Assembly (NCBI GenBank): GCA_013299105.1 | Contig: JAAFJY010000016.1 | Location: 101,568 to 165,567, forward strand | DNA from: Chitinophagales bacterium | GTDB lineage: Bacteria > Bacteroidota > Bacteroidia > Chitinophagales > Saprospiraceae | DNA: 64,000 nucleotides | Reading direction: 5' to 3' | Shown here: piece by piece, positions 57,602-64,000 of the stretch | Position numbering within the stretch: position 1 is the stretch's first letter | Layout: each line of letters opens with the position of its first letter | Translations under genes and position numbers: made by a program | The notes under the pieces: generated by a model | What the model was told of the DNA's origin: nothing | The model's database searches: none | What the model saw: only the letters and a program-made list of their open reading frames with translations

Positions 57602-60600
57602 ATGAAGCAAAGAACTTCGCTCATCCGCTGGACATTGATCGCACTGGCTTCTTGTCTGGTTATTTTCACTGCATTTAGTAAAAACACCTTTCCAAAAAAA
57701 CGCCCAATGCCCTTGAAAGACTATCCTAAGGAGTGGAAAGCCATTGATTCATTGGAAAACCAGGGCCTCACCCGCTCGGCCCTGGAAAAAGTAGAACTGC
57801 TGCTGGAGCGGGCCAAAAACGAAAAAGAAGCGGATCAGGTGCTCAAATCCCTGATTTACCGCAGCAAGTACCAAAGCCAATTGGAGGAAAATGGCAACTT
57901 TGTAGCCATTCAGAGCTTGCAAAAAGAGCTGGAAAACGCTCCTTTTCCAGAAAAACCAGTTTTGCAGTCGATGCTGGGGCAATTGTATGCCAATCACTTT
58001 GTCAACAATTCCTGGCAACTGCGCAACCGCACCACGATCAGCGATTTTCGGCCCGATGACCCGGCAACCTGGTCCGCTGAGGAATTGCAAAAAGAAAGCA
58101 ATCGCCTTTACCTGGCCTCCTTGCAAGACCCCCAAACCCGCAATTTTCCCCTCAAAAACCTGGATGCCGTCATTTATCCTGGGGTGAATGTGGCTGGCTT
58201 GCGGACCAATTTGTTCGACTTGTTGGCTTTCCGCGCCATTGAGCATTTTAGCAATTCTCGCAGCTTCGTCACCGCGCCGATCAACAAATTCAGTCTGCGT
58301 CAAGCTGAGGCTTTTGCCGATGCTGCCACTTTTGCCAATTTCAACCTTCCGGTTGAGGACCAAAGTTCACAAGTTTACCAGGCTCTGAAAATTTACCAGG
58401 AAGTCATTAAATCGCACCTGAACGATAAGGATCCTGCTGCTTTGTTGGACGCTGATCTGCTGCGACTGGAGTTTGTAAATGAACACGCGGTGATGGGCAA
58501 CAAGGAAGATTTGTACCTGCAAGCTTTGCAAAATTTTGCCCAAAAACACAAAACTCATCCCACCGCAGCAATGGCCATTTATCGCGTGGCTAAGGTGTAT
58601 CAAATTCGTGGTCAGCGCTATGATCCTTTCATCAAAAGCAATGAGCAGTACCGCCTTTTGCTCAAAAAAGCCAAGGAGATAGCTGAAACATGCATCAAAG
58701 AGTATCCCAGAACTCCTGGGGGGCAATTTTGCAAAACACTTTTGTCTGAATTGAGCCAAAAGTTCTTGAATGTGCAGAGCGAATATGTACTTGCTCCGCA
58801 AAAGCCTTTTCTGGTCAAGCTCAATTTCCGCAACCTCAACAAAGCCTTTTTTCGCATCGCATTGTTGACCCCGGACCAACTTGAAAAATACAAAAATACC
58901 GACGGCAATAAGCAACTCGACTTTTTGCGCAAGCTAAAACCCCTGCGCAAATGGAGTGCAGCCCTGCCCGACGATGGCGACCTGCAAGAGCACAGTACCG
59001 AGATCAAAGTAGATGCTTTGCCAGTGGGCTATTATGTCATTTTGGCCGCCGAGACCGAAGCAATGGGCAACAAAGAAACGCCCCCAGCTTACTACTTCCT
59101 GCAAGTCAGCAAGCTGAGTTTCCTCAGCCAAAGCGATGTTGACGGCAGCACCCGCCTGGCCATTTTGAACCGCGAAACGGGCGAGCCCTTGTCGGGCGTT
59201 GAAGCTGTTTTCATCAGCAACGAATGGGAGCGTGAAAACCGCCGCTACCGCGAGCGTGAAATTGGTCGCGCCATCAGCGACAAGAATGGTTTTGTAAAAA
59301 CCGAAGTGGCCGAACGTTCTTTTAAAGTCAAACTCATTGCGGGCAAAGACATCCTGTATCCCGAAGACCAGTTTTACAACTATCGCCGCGAAACAGGTGA
59401 GCGGACCAGCCAGCAAACCGTCTTTTTCCTCGATCGGGCCATTTACCGCCCCGGGCAGACCGTTTATTATAAAGGCATCGCTTTTGAACGCGATGGCAAA
59501 AGCACACCCCGAATTTTGGCCAATACGCCCGTGATTGTGACGTTTTTCGACGCCAATTCCCAAGAAGTGGCCCGCAAAGAGTTGCGCACCAACGAATATG
59601 GCTCGATCAATGGTTCTTTTGTGGCCCCCCAAGGCGGCTTGCGTGGTCAAATGAGCCTGATGTCTTCGATTGGGGCTTCTTACCACAGTTTTCGGGTAGA
59701 GGAATACAAGCGCCCAACTTTTGAAGTAACGCTCAAGCCACTTGAAGGTCAAGCCAAGTTGGAGCAAGACATCGCCATCAAAGGCGAAGCCAAAGCCTAC
59801 GCGGGTAGCAGCATCAGCAATGCCAAAGTGACTTATCGCGTGGTGCGCGAAGTACGCATCCCCTGGTGGATCATTTGGCGTTGGAACTACAACTATACCG
59901 AAGAAGCCCAGGAAATTGCCAATGGCGAAACCCAAACCGACGCTGATGGCCAATTCAGCATCCCTTTCAAAGCCCAAGCGGACCAAAACGTCGATCCAAA
60001 ATACAAGCCAGAATTTGGCTTCACCGTATATGCCGATGTGGTGGACGTAACGGGTGAAACCCACAGCACCAGCAGCAATGTCAACATCGGCACAGTAGGG
60101 CTGCGGGTCGACCTTGAAGTGTCCGAATTCATGGACATCAACCAGCCTATGCCCCTGGAAATCAGCGCTACCAACCTGGACGGACAAAAAACGCCCACCA
60201 GCGGCAGCATCGTCATCCAGAGCTTGAAAGCACCCAAGGGTCCATTGTTAGAGCGCTATTGGACGGCTCCTGATCGGCCAAGCATGACGGAGAAGGACTT
60301 CAAAAAAGACTTTCCCAACTTGGCTTTTGGCAAAGAAAACGAGAAAGAAAACTGGCCAACGGTGGCCAAAGTTTTTGAACAAAACTTCAACACCGCCCAA
60401 AGTGACAGCCTCAATTTGCCCTTGAGCTCCTTGAGCCCCGGTTATTACCTCATCGAGGTGAAAACCCAAGACAGCCAGGGTGAAAAAATTGAGTTCACCA
60501 AGTTTTTCCAGACTTACGACAGCAAAAATGGAAAACTGGCAGGCGCTGAACTATTTCGCGCCTGGATGGACCAAAACGAGTACGAGCCCGGCCAAAAAGC

Positions 60601-63600
60601 CAAACTCATCATGGCCAGCAATGCGCCAATGTTAAAGGTTTTGCTGCAAGAAGAGCAAGGTGAACGCATCGTCAACCAGCGCTGGATCGACTTAAAAAAT
60701 TGGCAAGAAGAATTGCACGAAGTGATGGAAGCAGATCGTGGCAACAGTCATTTTGGCCTGATTGGCATTTGGAACAGCCGCTACTTCAGCCAGGACTTGG
60801 CCATGAACGTGCCCTGGAACAGTAAGATGCTCAAAATCGAGTACCAAAGTTTCCGTGACAAACTCTTGCCTGGCCAAGACGAAGAATGGCGCTTGCGCAT
60901 CACTGGCCCCAAAGGTGAAAAAGTGGCCGCTGAAATAGTAGCAGCGATGTACGACGAGTCTTTGGACGCATTTGCTGCCAATTCCTGGGGTTTCTGGCCT
61001 TATGTCAACAATTGGGGGCCACGATTCCAGTGGCAAGCACGGGGTTTGGGCAGTACGAGTGGCACTTATGCCTGGGCCAATACCAAGGATACCTTACCCC
61101 AATTTGAATACCCAGGCTTGAATTGGTTCGGCTATATTTACGATGGCTACTTTGATGGACAAAGGCCAGGTAAAGCAATGCGCTCGCGTACTGCTGGTGC
61201 GATGCCTGAGATTTCAATGTCCATGGCACCCGCCGCAGATGGAACTCATGATTTGAATCCAGATAGAGCTCCGGTTACCTACTCAGCCAAATCGAAGAAA
61301 GATGAAGAAGAGGCGAATGAAGCGCCACCTTCACCGCCAGTTCTCACCAAGCCAGCCACCGCGCAAGCACCGATCACACCCCGCAAAAACCTGCAAGAGA
61401 CGGTCTTTTTCATGCCCGAACTAGTCACCGATGCCACAGGAGCGGTGATTGTAAAGTTCAAAATGAACGAGGCCCTGACCCGCTGGAAATTCCTGGGCTT
61501 GGCGCATACCAAGGAGCTGCAAGTGGCCAGCACCAGTAAAAGTGTAGTGACCCAAAAAGACCTGATGCTGCAACCTGCGCCCCCACGCTTTTTGCGCGAA
61601 GGCGACGAGATCGAACTAACAGCCAAAGTGAGCAACCTGAGCGACAAAACCCTCAGCGGCAGCGCGACTTTGCAGTTGTTCGACGCTTTGAACCAGCAGC
61701 CACTGGACCAACAATTGGGCAACTTGGCGGCCAATGTGCTATTTATGGTACCCGCCGGACAAACCGCACCGCTCATTTGGAAGCTGAAAATTCCAGTTGG
61801 CGGAGCCAGCGCGATCACTTACCGCATGACCGCCAGCGCTGGCAGTTTCAGCGATGGAGAGGAAAATGCCCTGCCCGTACTCAGCAACCGCATGTTGGTG
61901 ACCGAGACCCTGCCTTTGTTCGTTCGCGGCAAGCAGGAGCGCACTTTCACGCTCACTTCGATGGCCGAAAACCGAAATTCTACGACTTTGGTGCCCCACC
62001 GCCTGAGCTTGGAATTCACCTCCAACCCTGCCTGGTTGGCCGTCAAAGCCCTGCCCTACCTGATGGAATACCCCCACGAGTGCGCCGAGCAAATTTTCAG
62101 CCGCTACTACGCCAATGCCCTCGCAGGAGCAGTGGTGAATCAGCACCCTAAAGTGAAAGCGGTCTTTGAAAAATGGAAGGGCACCAACGCCCTGCAAAGT
62201 AATCTGCGCGCCAACCAAGAATTGAAAGCCGTCTTGTTGGAAGAAACGCCTTGGGTACTCGAAGCCCAAAGCGAGGAAAAACAGCGCCAGCAAATCGCCA
62301 TCCTTTTTGACCTAGACCGCATGGGCCGCGAAGAAAAATCAGCCCTCGACAAGCTGAAAGAACGGCAACTGCCTAATGGAGCTTGGGCCTGGTTCAGCGG
62401 TGGCCGCGAGAGCTGGTACATCACCCAGCACATCGTTGCTGGCTTGGGGCACTTGGAAAAGTTAGGTGTAAAATCCAAAGGCCCCGTTGGTGAAATGAGC
62501 CAAAAAGCCGTGCAATTCCTCGACGACGAAGCCGCCAAGTACTACCAGGACTTGCAAAAAATGGAAAAAGAGAAACGCGGCAAGCTCAGCGACGACCACC
62601 TCAGCGACCTCATCATCCATTATTTGTACACCCGCAGCTTCTACCCCGAAGTCGACCCAGCGCCCGCAGCGAGCGAGGCTTTGAAGTACTACCGCCAGCA
62701 GGCCCAGCAATATTGGAACAAAAAAGGCAATTACCAACAAGGCATGTTGGCCCTGGCCTTGCACCGCAACAAGGATGCCGATTTTCCGCAGCGCATCGTC
62801 AAGTCCCTGCGCGAGCGGGCCTTGCAATCCGCTGAGTTGGGCATGTACTGGAAAAACCCCAGCGGCTACTATTGGCACGAGGCCCCGATTGAAACCCAGT
62901 CCCTGATGATCGAGCTGTTCAGCGAAGTGGCCAAGGACGACAAATCGGTGGAAGAAATAAAGGTCTGGCTGCTGCGCAACAAGCAAACCACCCACTGGAA
63001 AACCACCAAAGCCACTGCCGAAGCGGTGTATGCCCTGCTCAATACCCAAGGCAAAATCGAGCTATTGGCCGATGCACAAGCGGTGGATTTGAGCTTTGGG
63101 CAACTCAAAAACAAGGAGGCCCAAGCCAGCATTGCCAAAGCCCAAAAAGATGGCGAAGCGGGCACGGGTTATTTCAAAACCACTTGGCAGGGCAAGGACG
63201 TGCAAAAAGGCATGGAAGCCATCACCGTCAAAAACCCCAATGCGGGTATCGCCTGGGGTGGCATTTATTGGCAGTACTTCGAGCAATTGGACAAGATCAA
63301 GTCCTTTGTGGCCACGCCTTTGACCCTGCGCAAGCAATTGTTCAAGCAGGAAAACAGCCCCAATGGCCCCAAACTGCGCGAAATCAGCCCCAACGCCCCA
63401 CTAAAACCTGGCGACAAGGTCATTGTGCGCGTTGAGCTCCGCTCGGACCGCGACATGGAATACATCCACCTCAAGGACATGCGGGCCGCTGGTTTTGAGC
63501 CCATGAATGTGCTGAGCCAGTACAAATGGCAAGGCGGCCTGGGCTACTATGAAAGCACGGGCGATGCCGCTACGAACTTTTTCATCGACTACCTACCCAA

Positions 63601-63736
63601 GGGCACTTATGTATTTGAATACCCCTTGCGGGTGATGCACAAGGGCTCTTTCTCCAACGGCATCAGCAGCATCCAGTGCATGTACGCGCCGGAGTTCAGC
63701 AGCTTTTCTAGCGGGGAGCGGGTGGAAGTGAAATGA
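57602..63736 (+). CDS. bacterial alpha-2-macroglobulin family protein
   Basis: 2044 residues. An N-terminal hydrophobic leader (TLIALASCLVIFTAF) suggests export or a membrane/lipid anchor. Residues about 45-390 are helical (TPR-like, KALEKVELLLERAKNEKEADQVLKSL-type). MG-like beta domains follow, with the hallmark VFFLDRAIYRPGQTVYYKGIAF (about 610) and FRVEEYKRPTFEVTL. A Met/Pro/Glu-rich disordered linker (about 1195-1265) precedes the A2M core ETVFFMPELVTDATGAVIVKFKMNEALTRWKFLGLAHT. The thioester site is CAEQ at Cys1494-Gln1497 (YPHECAEQIFSRYYAN), with Cys, Glu and Gln as in the CLEQ/CGEQ of relatives, so a reactive thioester is possible. It traps foreign proteases in the periplasm in characterised bacterial members. 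No pbpC neighbour within the window. Confidence 0.93.
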   Translation: MKQRTSLIRWTLIALASCLVIFTAFSKNTFPKKRPMPLKDYPKEWKAIDSLENQGLTRSALEKVELLLERAKNEKEADQVLKSLIYRSKYQSQLEENGNFVAIQSLQKELENAPFPEKPVLQSMLGQLYANHFVNNSWQLRNRTTISDFRPDDPATWSAEELQKESNRLYLASLQDPQTRNFPLKNLDAVIYPGVNVAGLRTNLFDLLAFRAIEHFSNSRSFVTAPINKFSLRQAEAFADAATFANFNLPVEDQSSQVYQALKIYQEVIKSHLNDKDPAALLDADLLRLEFVNEHAVMGNKEDLYLQALQNFAQKHKTHPTAAMAIYRVAKVYQIRGQRYDPFIKSNEQYRLLLKKAKEIAETCIKEYPRTPGGQFCKTLLSELSQKFLNVQSEYVLAPQKPFLVKLNFRNLNKAFFRIALLTPDQLEKYKNTDGNKQLDFLRKLKPLRKWSAALPDDGDLQEHSTEIKVDALPVGYYVILAAETEAMGNKETPPAYYFLQVSKLSFLSQSDVDGSTRLAILNRETGEPLSGVEAVFISNEWERENRRYREREIGRAISDKNGFVKTEVAERSFKVKLIAGKDILYPEDQFYNYRRETGERTSQQTVFFLDRAIYRPGQTVYYKGIAFERDGKSTPRILANTPVIVTFFDANSQEVARKELRTNEYGSINGSFVAPQGGLRGQMSLMSSIGASYHSFRVEEYKRPTFEVTLKPLEGQAKLEQDIAIKGEAKAYAGSSISNAKVTYRVVREVRIPWWIIWRWNYNYTEEAQEIANGETQTDADGQFSIPFKAQADQNVDPKYKPEFGFTVYADVVDVTGETHSTSSNVNIGTVGLRVDLEVSEFMDINQPMPLEISATNLDGQKTPTSGSIVIQSLKAPKGPLLERYWTAPDRPSMTEKDFKKDFPNLAFGKENEKENWPTVAKVFEQNFNTAQSDSLNLPLSSLSPGYYLIEVKTQDSQGEKIEFTKFFQTYDSKNGKLAGAELFRAWMDQNEYEPGQKAKLIMASNAPMLKVLLQEEQGERIVNQRWIDLKNWQEELHEVMEADRGNSHFGLIGIWNSRYFSQDLAMNVPWNSKMLKIEYQSFRDKLLPGQDEEWRLRITGPKGEKVAAEIVAAMYDESLDAFAANSWGFWPYVNNWGPRFQWQARGLGSTSGTYAWANTKDTLPQFEYPGLNWFGYIYDGYFDGQRPGKAMRSRTAGAMPEISMSMAPAADGTHDLNPDRAPVTYSAKSKKDEEEANEAPPSPPVLTKPATAQAPITPRKNLQETVFFMPELVTDATGAVIVKFKMNEALTRWKFLGLAHTKELQVASTSKSVVTQKDLMLQPAPPRFLREGDEIELTAKVSNLSDKTLSGSATLQLFDALNQQPLDQQLGNLAANVLFMVPAGQTAPLIWKLKIPVGGASAITYRMTASAGSFSDGEENALPVLSNRMLVTETLPLFVRGKQERTFTLTSMAENRNSTTLVPHRLSLEFTSNPAWLAVKALPYLMEYPHECAEQIFSRYYANALAGAVVNQHPKVKAVFEKWKGTNALQSNLRANQELKAVLLEETPWVLEAQSEEKQRQQIAILFDLDRMGREEKSALDKLKERQLPNGAWAWFSGGRESWYITQHIVAGLGHLEKLGVKSKGPVGEMSQKAVQFLDDEAAKYYQDLQKMEKEKRGKLSDDHLSDLIIHYLYTRSFYPEVDPAPAASEALKYYRQQAQQYWNKKGNYQQGMLALALHRNKDADFPQRIVKSLRERALQSAELGMYWKNPSGYYWHEAPIETQSLMIELFSEVAKDDKSVEEIKVWLLRNKQTTHWKTTKATAEAVYALLNTQGKIELLADAQAVDLSFGQLKNKEAQASIAKAQKDGEAGTGYFKTTWQGKDVQKGMEAITVKNPNAGIAWGGIYWQYFEQLDKIKSFVATPLTLRKQLFKQENSPNGPKLREISPNAPLKPGDKVIVRVELRSDRDMEYIHLKDMRAAGFEPMNVLSQYKWQGGLGYYESTGDAATNFFIDYLPKGTYVFEYPLRVMHKGSFSNGISSIQCMYAPEFSSFSSGERVEVK

Positions 63737-63767
63737 GTTGAAAGGTTGAGGGTTGAAAGGTTGAGGA
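63736..63767 (+). repeat. 8-bp periodic (GTTGAARG)n tract, copy C8
   Basis: GTTGAAAG/GTTGAGG/GTTGAAAG/GTTGAGG directly after the macroglobulin stop, in sense orientation; mixed 7- and 8-bp spacing. Confidence 0.75.
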
Positions 63768-63847
63768 GAAACGGGCAGTTCCGGGGACGGGGCTGCCTGT
63801 TTTAATTTTGCAAGCTTAAATGTCCTCAAACTCCAATTTTACCCCTT

Positions 63848-63877
63848 CTTTTCAACTCTTCAACTTTTCAACTTTTT
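63848..63877 (-). repeat. 8-bp periodic tract, copy C11
   Basis: CTTTTCAACTCTTCAACTTT then TCAACTTTTT on the plus strand, i.e. minus-strand GTTGAA units. It should be the 3' flank of a minus-strand gene, but the sequence to its right does not show one, so it is an exception or an older copy. Confidence 0.6.
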
Positions 63878-63915
63878 TAGACTTTGGACATAAATCCAGT
63901 TCCGCGCAAAAAAAA

Positions 63916-63987
63916 AGACAGAACTGCGATCGGTTGCGTATATTTATGTATGCAAAAAACAAATATCAACACCGAACAGTTCTGTCT
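63916..63987 (+). promoter_or_regulatory. inverted repeat around the start of the edge ORF
   Basis: AGACAGAACTG (63916-63926) and CAGTTCTGTCT (63977-63987) are a perfect 11-bp inverted repeat, one arm in the leader and the other about 27 nt inside the reading frame that starts at 63950. Confidence 0.6.
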
Positions 63988-64000
63988 AGCTCTTTTGACC
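63950..64000 (+). CDS. start of an ORF cut by the right edge (possible IS transposase)
   Basis: ATG at 63950 followed by 17 open codons (MQKTNINTEQFCLALLT) to the window end. Too short to identify. The inverted repeat spanning its start resembles fold-back translation control seen in some insertion sequences, but no terminal inverted repeat or target duplication can be shown. Confidence 0.35.
   Translation, partial: MQKTNINTEQFCLALLT

Noticed and set aside
58934..60187. A 417-codon open frame on the minus strand inside the macroglobulin gene
   Set aside because: Its protein is a shadow of the MG-domain coding strand, with no recognisable domain; the same holds for 5980-6927, 39136-39942 and 61739-62293.

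Overview
The window is chromosomal DNA from a Bacteroidota bacterium, most likely a Saprospiraceae/Haliscomenobacter-like lineage. The lineage is inferred, not tested. The evidence is: type IX secretion cargo with C-terminal sorting domains, a PorP/SprF-like protein, a SprB-repeat/CHU_C giant adhesin, the futalosine menaquinone route (mqnE, mqnA), Bacteroidota-type LptE, paired FtsX-like permeases without their own ATPase, and many promoters matching the Bacteroidota -7 box TAnnTTTG with no strong Shine-Dalgarno sequences. No phage, integrase, plasmid or CRISPR module is visible. The only hint of an insertion sequence is an ORF cut by the right edge.

Layout. 0.1-4.4 kb: cutA, a membrane Fe-S (Hdr-like) electron-transfer pair, a PyrR-like phosphoribosyltransferase and a membrane-anchored DRGH nuclease. 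4.6-9.5 kb: two large MacB/FtsX-type permeases behind a near-perfect sigma-54 promoter. 9.5-16.3 kb: a secreted Arg/Asp/Glu-repeat protein, a YgiB/YgiC-like lipoprotein/ATP-grasp pair, an M50-CBS protease, a secreted M43-like protease, a DUF3667 gene broken by an amber codon and a DUF1080 protein. 16.4-21 kb: miaB, sigma-54 activator and lptE operon, tRNA-Gly, folD. 21.3-29.7 kb: giant T9SS adhesin plus PorP/SprF partner, a repeat-rich gap, and a histone-H1-like repeat protein. 29.8-38 kb: selD/mnmH, hydroxyacyl-CoA dehydrogenase, a glycosyltransferase, mqnE/phosphatase/mqnA and msrA. 38-42 kb: tex, two small secreted proteins and three tRNAs. 42-48.8 kb: a prokaryotic pentameric ligand-gated channel with an amidohydrolase, a DEAD-box helicase, arginine deiminase and an Rpn-like nuclease. 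48.8-57.1 kb: ggt, a Gfo/Idh/MocA oxidoreductase, a small protein coupled to an RNA ligase, a serine hydrolase, RhuM, a YjbR protein and an FAD oxidoreductase. 57.6-63.7 kb: a 2044-residue bacterial alpha-2-macroglobulin.

The genes are mostly housekeeping and envelope functions, in short operons. The most unusual material is between genes. Four dispersed repeat families recur: (A) a ~150 bp element, 3 copies; (B) a ~200 bp element with terminal inverted repeats and internal hairpins whose paired bases covary, 4 copies; (C) an 8-bp-periodic (GTTGAARG)n tract placed right after stop codons in a fixed orientation, about 11 copies; (D) a ~100-130 bp element around a palindrome, 2 copies. There is also a 114-nt nested-stem structure upstream of the macroglobulin gene. 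Other points of note are the sigma-54 promoter, an attenuator-like leader on the helicase, the ligand-gated channel operon and the coupled RNA-ligase cassette.
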